NCBI GenBank assembly: GCA_964575845.1
Contig: CAZNSX010000003.1
Location: 310,001 to 374,000, forward strand
DNA: 64,000 nt
Direction of reading: 5' to 3'
Source of the DNA: CAZNSX01 sp964575845
Lineage (GTDB): Bacteria > UBA8248 > CAZNSX01
The notes under the pieces were generated by a model, which was not told the DNA's origin, did no database searches, and saw nothing but the letters and a program-made list of their open reading frames with translations. This document shows positions 42,259 to 51,685 of this stretch, in pieces. The translations under genes and the position numbers were made by a program. How positions within the stretch are numbered: the first letter of the stretch is position 1; each line of letters begins with the position of its first letter.

Positions 42259-42999
42259 GTGGCCCACTGGGCTTACAGCGGCACCGGGATAGCAGCCTTC
42301 AAGGGAAAGCCCGTGAAGAACCTGAGGGGTATCGCGTCGCTCTATCCCGAGGCCATCCAGATCGTGGCCACCAAGGCCTCGGGGATAAAGAGTGTCTCTG
42401 ACCTCAGGGGAAAACGCGTTGTGGTCGGCGCTCCCGGAAGCGGCACCGAGGTTGACGCGAGGATAATCCTGGGCGTCCATGGCATAACCTACGAGGACAT
42501 CGAGGAGGATTTCCTGGGATTTTCCGAGGCCGTCCAGAGGATCAAGGACAATCAGGCGGATGCCGCCTTCGTGACAGCGGGTTTCCCCACCTCGAGCATC
42601 ATCGACCTGGCCACAACCCACGCCACCACCATAGTATCCATCTCCGAAGATAAGCTGAAGGAGCTGGTCAAGGACTACCCCTACTATGCGCGGGCGATCA
42701 TCCCAGGGGGAACCTATCCCGGGGTGGATCAGCCGGCCGTAACTGTCGCCACCCCTGCGCTCTGGCTTGTGGACTCAGAGGTTCCCGAGGAGTTGGTCTA
42801 TAAGGTCACGAAGGCCCTCTGGGAGAGGCAGGTAGTTTTAAGGAGAGCCGAGAAGACCCTTATGAGCGGTGCCGAGCACATGGCCCGGATCCACGCCAAG
42901 GGGAAGGATGTGACCCTCGATACGGCTCTGGATGGGATGGGGATTCCCCTGCATCCGGGAGCCGAAAAATATTACAGGGAAAAAGGCCTCATTAAATAG
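42259..42999 (+). CDS. TAXI-family TRAP solute-binding protein, 5'-truncated (probable pseudogene)
   Basis: The first possible start is a GTG at 42259 (246 residues), but TAXI-type similarity begins earlier, at about 42100 in the same frame (RLGGALAQALSDTIPELVV, FVQANVAHWAYSGTG), and an upstream stop lies at 42076. The signal peptide and the first strand with the TIGTGGTTGVYYPLGG-type motif are missing: the frame joins directly to the end of the endonuclease V gene. The rest is intact (LRGKRVVVGAPGSGTEVDARIIL; GTYPGVDQPAVTVATPALW). A periplasmic binding protein cannot work without its signal, so this is probably a deletion derivative. The DUF1850 and fused permease genes downstream are complete. 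Confidence 0.8.
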   Translation: MAHWAYSGTGIAAFKGKPVKNLRGIASLYPEAIQIVATKASGIKSVSDLRGKRVVVGAPGSGTEVDARIILGVHGITYEDIEEDFLGFSEAVQRIKDNQADAAFVTAGFPTSSIIDLATTHATTIVSISEDKLKELVKDYPYYARAIIPGGTYPGVDQPAVTVATPALWLVDSEVPEELVYKVTKALWERQVVLRRAEKTLMSGAEHMARIHAKGKDVTLDTALDGMGIPLHPGAEKYYREKGLIK

Positions 43000-43037
43000 G
43001 AGGCCTCAAGGGGGCCCTCGGGCAAATCCCTACCCTC

Positions 43038-43541
43038 ATGCGGATGGCCTCTCTCATAGCCGCTCTGGGGGTCTCGGCCCTGCTCCTTCTCTCCATTCGC
43101 GTTCCGCTCCTTGAGGTGGTGGAGCCAGAGGGGGGAAAGATTCTCTTTCGGATGGGGGCCGAGAGGGGAACGGAGTTCAGCACATCTTGGGTCCATTCGG
43201 TTGAGTTCTCCCTGGTGGAGGAATTCTACCGCGTGGGAGAGGAAGGGAGGATCTATCTGGAGGCCACCCGCTTCCGCTCCCACGGCGCGGGGCTCCCCTT
43301 GACGCCGCCGCCGGGGGGCCGCTTCATCGTGGAGGAGGGAGCCTTCCTTATAGATGGAATCCACCGCCCCTTGAGAGAGATTCTTCTCAGGGTGGATGAG
43401 AACGCCCGGAACTCCTTGAAGGCCGGTGAGGTGAGCCTCGCCCTTTGGGAGCTGGCCCCAGGCGGTCTCGTAGGGGTGCGGGTGAGGCGCCGGGTTCTTC
43501 TTCGCCTGACCCTTGCTTCCCTCATGAACTCTCTCCCCTGA
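43038..43541 (+). CDS. DUF1850-domain protein of TRAP-TAXI locus
   Basis: A 167-residue protein with one N-terminal membrane helix (LIAALGVSALLLLSIRVPLLEVV) and the DUF1850 pattern: FSTSWVHSVEFSLVEEFYRVGEEGRIYLEATRFRSHGAGLP. DUF1850 proteins are typically encoded between the TAXI binding protein and the fused TRAP permease, as here. They are exported and thought to assist the transporter, but a role is not proven. Only 10 nt separate it from the permease gene. Confidence 0.83.
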   Translation: MRMASLIAALGVSALLLLSIRVPLLEVVEPEGGKILFRMGAERGTEFSTSWVHSVEFSLVEEFYRVGEEGRIYLEATRFRSHGAGLPLTPPPGGRFIVEEGAFLIDGIHRPLREILLRVDENARNSLKAGEVSLALWELAPGGLVGVRVRRRVLLRLTLASLMNSLP

Positions 43542-43551
43542 GGCGCTTGAG

Positions 43552-46233
43552 ATGCGCTCCCAGGAGCCCCCTCTCCTCGGGGGAACGCCTGAGGATCTCG
43601 CCCTCTGGGACCCGGAGCTGAGATTCAGGCGGGTGGCGGGCCTGGCCGCCCTCGCCGTTTCCCTCCTTTCCATCGCCCTCTCCCTCTTCCACATCTACAC
43701 GGCGGGCTTCGGCGTGCTCCTCGAGATGAAGCACCGGGCCGTGCACCTGAGTCTTGTTCTGGCCCTCACTTTTCTCCTCTATCCCGCCCGACGCAAGAAG
43801 GAGGGACCCCGGGCAGCTCTCATCTATGAAGGGCTCTTCTCCCTCACAGCAGCAGGACTCGTGGCCTTCGGCCTCAGGGAGGCTTTTGGATTCAGGCCCG
43901 CGCTTCCCTTTTTGCTCACCTTTTTCCTTTCATTCTACTATCGGAGGCGGGACCGCCTGGGCCTGAGCCTCCTCCCAGGGGCCGACCTCTTGGCCGGAGG
44001 TCTTGGCCTGACCCTGCTGGTTTACCTCACGAACCGGGTGTTCTCGCATTTTCCAGAGATAGTCGGGACCTCGGGCACGGGGTTCAGGCTCTGGCTCTTT
44101 GTCGTTCTGGGCGCCCTTTTCTTCGTCCTTTCCCTCCAGGCGGGGGGGGCGGCGCTCTCGCTTCTCAGGGGGAGGCCTGCAAGCGCAGCGGAGGAGAGAA
44201 TCCCTTACTTCGATATTCTCCTGGCCATTCTGGCCGCTTCATTCTCAACCTACTTGATCGCGGACTTCGGTGCTCTGGTCTCTCGGGCGGGCCTTCCAAT
44301 TGAGAGAGACCTCCTGGTGGGAGGCATGGCCATCCTGCTCGTCCTGGAGGGGGCCAGGAGGGCCATGGGCCCGGACCTCCCCCTCCTTGCTCTGGCCTGC
44401 CTTGCTTACGGCTACTTCGGTCCCCAGCTCTTGGGGGTGCCGCTTCTGGATTTCTTTGCCCACCGGGGCTACTCGCTCAAGCGCATAATAGAGCACATGT
44501 ACATGGGAACAGAGGGCATCTACGGGATCCCCCTGGGGGTTGTGGCTACTTTTGTATTCCACTTTGTCCTCTTCGGCATCTTCATCAGCGCAACTGGCCT
44601 CGGGCAGCTCTTCATCGAGATTGCACTTGCCCTTGCGGGCAGGAGCACCGGAGGCCCGGCCAAGGTGGCTGTGATATCTTCGGGGCTCCTGGGCTCCATA
44701 AACGGCTCCTCCATAGCCAACACAGTCACCACGGGCTCCCTCACGATCCCCCTAATGAAGAGGATAGGCTATAAGGCCCACTTCGCCGGAGCGGTGGAAG
44801 CCACGGCTTCGACCGGGGGTCAGATCACGCCTCCCATAATGGGCGCTGCCGCCTTCATCATGGCCGAGTTCCTGGGAATCCCTTATGTGAAGATAGCCGC
44901 GGCCGCCATTCTGCCCGCCTACCTGCATTACCTGGGAGTGGGGACCATGGTCCATCTGGAGGCGGCAAAGCTGGGCTTGAGGGGCCTCCCTCGGGAGGAG
45001 ATCCCTCGCCTGGGGGGAGCCCTCAGGGAGAGGGGCTTGATGCTGATACCGCTCTTCATGATCGTCCACCTCCTTCTGAGGGGTCATAGCCCCTTTCTGG
45101 CCGCCTTCTGGGGGATAATTCTTTCGGCTTCCCTGGGGCAGGTTGGGGGAAGGAGGGCTCCGCTCCTGCTCCCCATATTGCTCTCCCTCCCGCTCGTGGC
45201 ATTCGGCATGGAGCCCCTCGGCGAGGTGGCCCCCTTTTGGTTTGGGGCTCTCGCCGCGGGTGGAGCGATCTTCTTCAGGCTCCATGGCGGGGCTCTTTTC
45301 CTTCCTTCCATAGGCGTCAGCCTTCTGATGCCTGCTCTTAGCTCCGGGGGTCTTACTCCCTTGCTTTCGGCCTTCTGGGCGAATCTCGCAGTTGTGGGAC
45401 TGGGGTGGCTCTCGGGCGGGAGCCGCCTGGACCTGAGACGGACGCTCTCGGCGCTTGAGTGGGGAGCCAGGAGCGCCCTGAGCATCGGGGCTGCATGCGC
45501 CTGCGTGGGCTTCATAGTGGGGGCGGCCACCCTCACGGGGCTTGGGCTGAAGTTTGCCCAGGCCACCGTGCAGCTCGCCCACGGCACAGGCGTGGGTTTA
45601 AGCTACCTCATCCCCTCTGGCATCTTCACCCTTTTCAACAGCGACCTCTTCTTCACCCTCCTCTACACCATGATCGCCTGCACCGTCCTGGGCTCGGGCC
45701 TTCCAACGACGGCCACCTACATCATTCTCTCCATCATCGCGGCTCCCGCGCTCATGACCTTCAACGTGCCCCTGCTCGTCGCCCATATGTTCGTCCTCTA
45801 CTATGGAGTCCTGGCGGACGTGACGCCTCCGGTGGCTCTGGCCGCTTATGCCGGCGCGGGGATCGCCGGCTCCAATCCCTTCAGGACGGGTTTCACGGCC
45901 TTTCGTCTGGCCTCGGCCAAGGCCATCGTGCCCTTCGCCTTTGTCTATAGCCCGGCACTTCTGCTCTTGCCCTGGCTCCTGGAGCCAGGGGCGGGCTTCA
46001 GCTGGGGGGAACTCCTGAGGGTGACCATTTCTGCGAGCCTGGGGGTCATTGCCCTAGGCGCGGGGATGACGGCCTACCTGAGGCTAAGGACCCGCCCCTG
46101 GGAGCAGCTCCTTCTTTTCCTGAGCGCCCTTCTGCTTCTTCTCTGGCCCGGGGGCCTCCCCGCCGCCGGTGGCCTGGGACTTCTCGTCCTCATCTATCTG
46201 AACCAGCGCCTTCGAGAGGGACCGAAAGGCTGA
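43552..46233 (+). CDS. TRAP transporter fused permease (DctQM type)
   Basis: An 893-residue membrane protein, the TAXI-type fused permease of TRAP transporters, which use an ion gradient and a binding protein to import organic acids. The N-terminal 230 residues correspond to the small DctQ-like part. The remainder is DctM-like, with STGGPAKVAVISSGLLGSINGSSIANTVTTGSLTIPLMKR, EATASTGGQITPPIMGAAAFIMAEFLGIPY and GSGLPTTATYIILSIIAAPAL. More than fifteen helices are visible. It is intact although its binding protein gene upstream is truncated. Confidence 0.9.
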   Translation: MRSQEPPLLGGTPEDLALWDPELRFRRVAGLAALAVSLLSIALSLFHIYTAGFGVLLEMKHRAVHLSLVLALTFLLYPARRKKEGPRAALIYEGLFSLTAAGLVAFGLREAFGFRPALPFLLTFFLSFYYRRRDRLGLSLLPGADLLAGGLGLTLLVYLTNRVFSHFPEIVGTSGTGFRLWLFVVLGALFFVLSLQAGGAALSLLRGRPASAAEERIPYFDILLAILAASFSTYLIADFGALVSRAGLPIERDLLVGGMAILLVLEGARRAMGPDLPLLALACLAYGYFGPQLLGVPLLDFFAHRGYSLKRIIEHMYMGTEGIYGIPLGVVATFVFHFVLFGIFISATGLGQLFIEIALALAGRSTGGPAKVAVISSGLLGSINGSSIANTVTTGSLTIPLMKRIGYKAHFAGAVEATASTGGQITPPIMGAAAFIMAEFLGIPYVKIAAAAILPAYLHYLGVGTMVHLEAAKLGLRGLPREEIPRLGGALRERGLMLIPLFMIVHLLLRGHSPFLAAFWGIILSASLGQVGGRRAPLLLPILLSLPLVAFGMEPLGEVAPFWFGALAAGGAIFFRLHGGALFLPSIGVSLLMPALSSGGLTPLLSAFWANLAVVGLGWLSGGSRLDLRRTLSALEWGARSALSIGAACACVGFIVGAATLTGLGLKFAQATVQLAHGTGVGLSYLIPSGIFTLFNSDLFFTLLYTMIACTVLGSGLPTTATYIILSIIAAPALMTFNVPLLVAHMFVLYYGVLADVTPPVALAAYAGAGIAGSNPFRTGFTAFRLASAKAIVPFAFVYSPALLLLPWLLEPGAGFSWGELLRVTISASLGVIALGAGMTAYLRLRTRPWEQLLLFLSALLLLLWPGGLPAAGGLGLLVLIYLNQRLREGPKG

Positions 46234-46324
46234 GTGCTCCGAAGACTTCCCAGGACATATCCCGGCCGATCTTCATTGCAGCAGCTCTCTCGAATTGCCT
46301 CCCGGATACCGGCATGATTGGCCC

Positions 46325-46338
46325 TGAAAGGCCTTTCA
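46325..46338. repeat. 14-bp perfect palindrome
   Basis: TGAAAGGCCTTTCA reads identically on both strands and sits about 90 nt after the TRAP permease stop, in the 291-nt region before the end of the convergent HEAT/cNMP gene. It could form a short hairpin or a protein site. No T-run follows closely. Confidence 0.35.
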
Positions 46339-46524
46339 CATACTAAAATAATAAGAGATTGGAAATTTTTAATCATGGAATCTATTAATCCAGGCGGGTG
46401 GGGAGCTATGGGTATAGGATGGGCTCTGGCGGCCGCCGATTCGGGGAACCATCTTCGTTAGCTCTGAGGCGGCCTCCAGGCTGCAGGGGGATTACGTTCT
46501 CAAGGACGTTGGAGAGGATGAAAT

Positions 46525-49500
46525 TTAAGAACGTGCGGGACCCTCTGAGAGCTCTTGGGTTTCCGAGGAAGACCTCTTGCCCTCATAGCGGCGGATGATC
46601 TCGGTGAGACTCCTTATTATCTGGAAGGAAATATCGGGATAGTTGCGGATGAGCTCCTTAAGGTGCTCCTTATCGATCGTGAGAAGGGTTGCATCCCCTG
46701 ACACAACGGCCGAGGCTGAGCGTGTCTCATCGCCGAAGATGGCCATCTCCCCGAAGCTTGCCTCCCGTTCCAGGGTGACGAGCCGCTTTTCTCTGTCGGT
46801 GCCCAGGTTCTGCACGATGTCGACCTTCCCGTCTGCGATGATGTAGAAGTAGTCGCAGAGGTCTCCCTCCTCAAAGATAACTTTCCCCTTCTCAAATCGC
46901 ACATCACTGCAGATGTTGCTTATTATCTTTAGTTGCTCGCTGGTCATGTTTTCAAAAATGGAGACCCGCTTGAGGAACATAGCCTTTTCGATAGTCGAAA
47001 GCATAGTGGAAACCACTCCCTCATCAGTGACGTTTAGGATTAATTGTTCCCTCTCTCCAGGGGTTTCGACCAGGGAACGGATGGCTTGGCGAACTACAAG
47101 AGGGTTTGGGTCTGTGAGGGCTGAGCGGATGGCCTCCAGGAAAGCTGGGGAACCATCGGATAGCTTCCCCAGGGCCTCCACAGCCGCCTCCCGCACATAG
47201 GGGTCTTCATCCTTCACGCAGGCCAGAAGGGCCGAAGCGAATCGCTCCTTGCTTAAAACTCCTCCATTGCCCTCAAGGACCCGCCCCAGGGAGAAGAGGG
47301 TTATGGCCACTGCCCACTTATTGCTGCTCCCGAGGCTCCTTGCCATAACCGTCTCGGATCTCAAACCCTTGAGGCCCCACCGGCGTCTCCCTACTTCCAG
47401 CTTATCCTCAAGGGCGATGCCGCTCAGGATGGGCTCAAGCGCCAGGACGATATCCCGGGCATCACGAGAGGTGACGTTTTCCAGCGTCTCCAGAGCATTG
47501 GCCCTGAGGAGGCTATCGCTGCTCCCCAGGCTCCTGTAGATGACCTTGACAGCTTCCTCATCCCCCATAACCCCCAGGAGCCTGAGGATCATCTCGGCGA
47601 TCCGGCCATTGAGGTCCATGAAGGTTTTGACCATCATGGAAGCCTTTGAGGCGAGGCCTGCATCCAGTAGGCTCTTGACCGAGAAGAGATTCTCGTAGGC
47701 GAGCTTCAGCTCCTCCATGGCAAACTGGTTGAGCCTATTTCGAAAGCTCTCCCCACTTATCCGTCCCAGAAGCAGGGAGGCGGGCCATCTCACCTCAAAT
47801 GCCTTGTGGGAGAGGCTTTTCTCAAGCTGCAGCGCCGCCTTTTGGCCCAAGGTTTCCAGGGCCTCCATAGCCGCCTCCCTCACGCGGAAGCTCGGGTCAA
47901 GAAGGGCCTCCACCAGATGGTCAACGGCCGCTTCTGTTCCCAGGCGGCCCAAAACCCTCGTGAGGGGGAGGCGCACGCCTTCAGAGGGGTCTTTTAGGCA
48001 CGCGGTCAGTGCGGCCAGATAGCCTTCCTCGGGTTCCTCCAGGCCGTCCTCGAGCTGCTCTATTGACCGGGCCGCACAGACTCTCACCGGTGGCTCCTCG
48101 TCCTGAAGATAAGGTAGCAGGGTCTTGATGAAGCGTCTGTTTCCAAGAGCACCTATTGTGCTGATGGCCTCCCCCCGCAGGAGCGGGTCGGAAGAGCGAA
48201 GCATGGCGTTCAGGGCCGTGAGAGCTTCGGCCATGCAAAAAAGGTCGCCCCCCTTCACCATGAGTGTTATAGCCGAGGAGCGCACGGTGGGGTCCTGATC
48301 ATCGACCAGCATATGGACCTCTTCCACCAGGCGGCCATAGCTCCCGCTCTCAGCGACGGCGCTCAGGGCGGCGCTGCGCATGGCGGGTTCAGGGTGCTGA
48401 AGATAGTGCCGGAAAAGGGAGAAGCGTCCCTCATCCTCCACCTCCACTTTCCCCAGGAGGGCCAGAGCCTCCCTTGCAACAGGGCCAGGTCTCGCTTCGA
48501 CCACCTCCATGAGAGCCTCGGCTCCCCCGGGGACTCCTGTCTCGGCCAGCACATGCGCGGCGAAGATGCTCACGTCCTCCTCATCCTCCCGCATGCTCTT
48601 GACCAGGCGCTCGTAGGTGGCTGGCTCCATGGTGCCGAAACCTCCCTGGGCAAACCGGAAGAGGCCGAACTGGCGCTGCTCCAGCATGCCCAGGAGGGCT
48701 TGAGTGTACTGACGCCTCTGGAGGAAGCCCAAGAAGATGTAACCCAGGGATATGCCCAGGCCCAGGTAGGCCAGCTTCACGGGCGATAGGCTTGAGCCAA
48801 GGACCTCGCTCCGGGAGACGATGAGGATGAGCCCCCCGATAACGCTTCCTAAGGGGCCTACAAAGCCCACGATAAACGCGCGGGAGCGGCCTCTCAGGTT
48901 CAGGGGTACGGCATTGTAGAGGAGGTTGTGAAGCGGGTTCCGGAGGCTCTCCTGAAGGGATGTCTTGTTGAACCGCATGTAGAGCGCGGGCAGGAAGCTG
49001 AAGCTCAGGGCAAGGGCCAGGAAGCTGGCCGCGGTGCTGAAGGGATAGACGATGTTGCTCAGCCCCACACCCAGCTTCTGGATGAGGCGTGGGGTGAGGA
49101 AGAGCTGGATGCCCAGGGCGAAGATGCTGGCCACGCCTGCAAAGACCCCGTAGAAGGCCGTGAGCCTATCCTTCTCGGGAAAGGTGGCCTGGAAGATGAT
49201 GCTGTACTCGAACTCCATGAAATAACGCAGGATGATGAGCGCGAGGGTGAAGATGGCAAAAACCTGGAGGAAGCGGCTCTGCCTGATATAGCGCAAGCCT
49301 TCTCGCATGTTCTCCGCGGTCGAGACCTTAAGCTTCTTTCCCCGGGGCCGGGCGGCGGCCTCCGTCAGCGGGACAAATCGAGCCCGGATGACCCCCACGA
49401 TCAGCATGGAGGCACCCATAGATGCGGCCCAGAAGAAAATGAGGTTGTTGCTTCCTCCCACGGCTCCCACGATGAAGGGGAGGCCCAGGCCGCAAAGAAT

Positions 49501-49983
49501 GCCCCCTATCCGGGCCCCTGAATAGATTAGGGGATAGAGACGCTTACTCTCCAGAGTGTCATAGTAGTCGGCGATGAAGGCGCCGAAGTGGGTGACCACC
49601 ATGGCCACGAAGGAAACGTAGGTTGCATGTAGAAGTGGGTAGGCAATCTTCACGCCCAGAAATCTTATGTCCAGGAAGATGAGGCCACGCACCGTCAGGA
49701 TAATCACCAAGTACAGGCTCAGGATGAGAACGAAGAGCTTGGCGTTATCGATGCGGTCGGCAAAGGAGACATAAAAGGTGGAGATGGCCATGACCACCGC
49801 GGCGTTGAAGATGTACATATAGGGAAGATACTGGAATCCTATCTCCCTTAGAAAGAGGCTCTCCGAGACGCTTATCCCCACGACGAACTGAGTGCCCGAA
49901 AGGAAATAGAAAAAGAACATCCAGAGAAACTTAGGCCATTCTCCGGTTTTGATATCGAAGATTTGGCTGAGGGCTCGTACCAT
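46525..49983 (-). CDS. Transporter-like protein with HEAT repeats and cyclic-nucleotide-binding domain
   Basis: A 1152-residue protein. Residues 1-420 carry about twelve membrane segments of the MFS/nucleotide-transporter-like type (WPKFLWMFFFYFLSGTQFVVG; LRGRSRAFIVGFVGPLGSVIGGLILIVS). Residues about 460-990 are HEAT-like helical repeats (DPTVRSSAITLMVKGGD; DEEPPVRVCAARSIEQL; DPSFRVREAAMEALETLG; DEDPYVREAAVEALGKL). Residues about 1015-1135 form a cyclic-nucleotide-binding domain (FEEGDLCDYFYIIADGKVDIVQN; EASFGEMAIFGDETRSASAV). It is the last gene of a minus-strand operon, 46 nt after the ATP-grasp gene. It may export or import a product and be gated by a nucleotide signal; that is inference. 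Confidence 0.85.
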   Translation of the reverse strand: MVRALSQIFDIKTGEWPKFLWMFFFYFLSGTQFVVGISVSESLFLREIGFQYLPYMYIFNAAVVMAISTFYVSFADRIDNAKLFVLILSLYLVIILTVRGLIFLDIRFLGVKIAYPLLHATYVSFVAMVVTHFGAFIADYYDTLESKRLYPLIYSGARIGGILCGLGLPFIVGAVGGSNNLIFFWAASMGASMLIVGVIRARFVPLTEAAARPRGKKLKVSTAENMREGLRYIRQSRFLQVFAIFTLALIILRYFMEFEYSIIFQATFPEKDRLTAFYGVFAGVASIFALGIQLFLTPRLIQKLGVGLSNIVYPFSTAASFLALALSFSFLPALYMRFNKTSLQESLRNPLHNLLYNAVPLNLRGRSRAFIVGFVGPLGSVIGGLILIVSRSEVLGSSLSPVKLAYLGLGISLGYIFLGFLQRRQYTQALLGMLEQRQFGLFRFAQGGFGTMEPATYERLVKSMREDEEDVSIFAAHVLAETGVPGGAEALMEVVEARPGPVAREALALLGKVEVEDEGRFSLFRHYLQHPEPAMRSAALSAVAESGSYGRLVEEVHMLVDDQDPTVRSSAITLMVKGGDLFCMAEALTALNAMLRSSDPLLRGEAISTIGALGNRRFIKTLLPYLQDEEPPVRVCAARSIEQLEDGLEEPEEGYLAALTACLKDPSEGVRLPLTRVLGRLGTEAAVDHLVEALLDPSFRVREAAMEALETLGQKAALQLEKSLSHKAFEVRWPASLLLGRISGESFRNRLNQFAMEELKLAYENLFSVKSLLDAGLASKASMMVKTFMDLNGRIAEMILRLLGVMGDEEAVKVIYRSLGSSDSLLRANALETLENVTSRDARDIVLALEPILSGIALEDKLEVGRRRWGLKGLRSETVMARSLGSSNKWAVAITLFSLGRVLEGNGGVLSKERFASALLACVKDEDPYVREAAVEALGKLSDGSPAFLEAIRSALTDPNPLVVRQAIRSLVETPGEREQLILNVTDEGVVSTMLSTIEKAMFLKRVSIFENMTSEQLKIISNICSDVRFEKGKVIFEEGDLCDYFYIIADGKVDIVQNLGTDREKRLVTLEREASFGEMAIFGDETRSASAVVSGDATLLTIDKEHLKELIRNYPDISFQIIRSLTEIIRRYEGKRSSSETQELSEGPARS

Positions 49984-50029
49984 GACGCTCGTGGGAGCTA
50001 ACTGAAACTAGGGCGGAAATTAGGGAAAG

Positions 50030-51685
50030 CTAATTTTTTATTATTATAGGCTGCTCAGTCGTCTTTCGCCAGGCGAAATAGGAGAGTGAATCCTCAAGCC
50101 ACTCCTCGGTGTTCCGGACGAGTTGGCTCCAGCGGCTGTTGACCTCATGGCCCCGGACGGGGTCTGCATTTCCCTCCATGATCTTGGCCGAAAGTGGGGC
50201 CATGTCGAATTCCACCCTTAAAGGACGGCGGCACCTCTCGTGCGGCGGAAGCTCCCCGAGAAGCTTTACCATGGCCTTTCGGGCGAGGCTCACGGCTTCC
50301 GCCACCCTCCCCTTTCCCCCGATGGCTTCTACCATCAGGGGGGTGAGAGGGGTGTAGCGGATGGGCTCGGCCATGGTGCTGAAGGGATTGGATATGCTGT
50401 CGAACCCCAGGAGGCCCACCCCCCTCGGGGTGAGGGCCAACTTGAAAAGGCGGGCATAAAGGGCCTCAACGATAGGCCCCATCCGGCCTAGCCTCAAGTG
50501 CAACCTGAGGGTCCAGAGGCCAACCTTCACCTCCTGGACTACGAGGGGCTCATATACCTCTCCTCGCAACGTTTGGTAGCGCTCTATGGCGGAGGCCAGT
50601 ACCTCCCGGGCCTCCTTCCGGGGAAGGCTTAAGGAGCTTTTGAGGGCGGCCGCACCGTCCCGGGCTATCTTCAGATGAAGCCGGAGGGCCTCCTCCTCAG
50701 AATGGGTCCCATAGATGACACAGAGGTCTCTCAAGCTCAGGGGAAAGCAGTGCGCGGCCATGTCAGCGTTCGAGCCTAATCGCTTGAAGACCCAGAGGAG
50801 TTCCTTCACCCTTTCCTCGTTCTCATGGGGTATGATCACGGGAATGGGTGTACTCCTAAACCCGCTGCCCCGGAGCATGCTGAGGTCAGGGATGAAATAG
50901 CGCCCTCCCACACGTTCCAGCCGGAATATCCCCCTCCCGGCGCCCCCGGCGGGGGGTTTCACAAAAAAACCCCTCGTGCCAAGAGCCGCACCGATGCGGT
51001 CGGCAGTGGAAAGGATTCTCTCTGCAGTTAGCGCTGAGTCGCCCCGCCCGGAGTCCACCGTCTCATAGGGAGGAATCAGGCTCCAGTCGGTTCCGCCCCC
51101 TGAGAGGAGGCTGTAGGTGGCCCGCTTGTCGGAAAGAAGGCCCCCCGGGGCAGTCAGGCTTCCCGGCACGATGGCAACCCCCCTGCGCTCAAGGCTCTCG
51201 GCCAACTCCACGTCATAGGTGCGGCGGTCAGCACACTGACTGAGAAGGAGGGTCTCCTCAGGGTACTCCATTACTCGGGAACAAAGGGCCTCCCTCGTAT
51301 GAACCATACTGAGTTCGGCTCTGAGCCCCCGCTCCCGGCAGAGCTTCCTCAGAATCCTGAAGGTTTCCTCACCCAGGGGAAGCTGATTGGGTGAGGCGTC
51401 TATGAGGATTATCTGGCGTGGAAGAGGCCCCAGAGGGCCCGCTTCCAGACGAAGCTCGCTCCAGGGTCCTGCCTCCCCCGCGCTCCGGTTCAGCTCTTCG
51501 ATGAAGTGAGCGCTGAAATCGCCGGCGGGCCCGTCAACCTCTTGGGCGGTCTTGAAAAGCGGTGGTATCACCGCCCGGTACTTGTGGTAGGCCTGGTGGT
51601 AGAGCTCGGGGGATCGGGAGAAGGGGACTTTCGCTTTCGTGCTAGTGCTGGGCTTCTTCCCCCTGAGGCTCGTGGCATCTAGCAA
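50030..51685 (-). CDS. ATP-grasp-like ligase (second of operon)
   Basis: A 551-residue protein with a TTG start and GGAG 8 nt upstream. The nucleotide loop of an ATP-grasp fold is visible (residues 240-253, FVKPPAGGAGRGIF), preceded by LSDKRATYSLLSGGG, the usual lid-proximal Lys region. Near the C-terminus EFDMAPLSAKIMEGNADPVRGHE carries the Asp and Glu/Asn that bind magnesium. Residues 85-215 may be a pre-ATP-grasp domain (IILIDASPNQLPLGEE). It is not a close member of any ATP-grasp enzyme I know. The start overlaps the P-loop gene by 7 nt. Confidence 0.75.
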   Translation of the reverse strand: MLDATSLRGKKPSTSTKAKVPFSRSPELYHQAYHKYRAVIPPLFKTAQEVDGPAGDFSAHFIEELNRSAGEAGPWSELRLEAGPLGPLPRQIILIDASPNQLPLGEETFRILRKLCRERGLRAELSMVHTREALCSRVMEYPEETLLLSQCADRRTYDVELAESLERRGVAIVPGSLTAPGGLLSDKRATYSLLSGGGTDWSLIPPYETVDSGRGDSALTAERILSTADRIGAALGTRGFFVKPPAGGAGRGIFRLERVGGRYFIPDLSMLRGSGFRSTPIPVIIPHENEERVKELLWVFKRLGSNADMAAHCFPLSLRDLCVIYGTHSEEEALRLHLKIARDGAAALKSSLSLPRKEAREVLASAIERYQTLRGEVYEPLVVQEVKVGLWTLRLHLRLGRMGPIVEALYARLFKLALTPRGVGLLGFDSISNPFSTMAEPIRYTPLTPLMVEAIGGKGRVAEAVSLARKAMVKLLGELPPHERCRRPLRVEFDMAPLSAKIMEGNADPVRGHEVNSRWSQLVRNTEEWLEDSLSYFAWRKTTEQPIIIKN

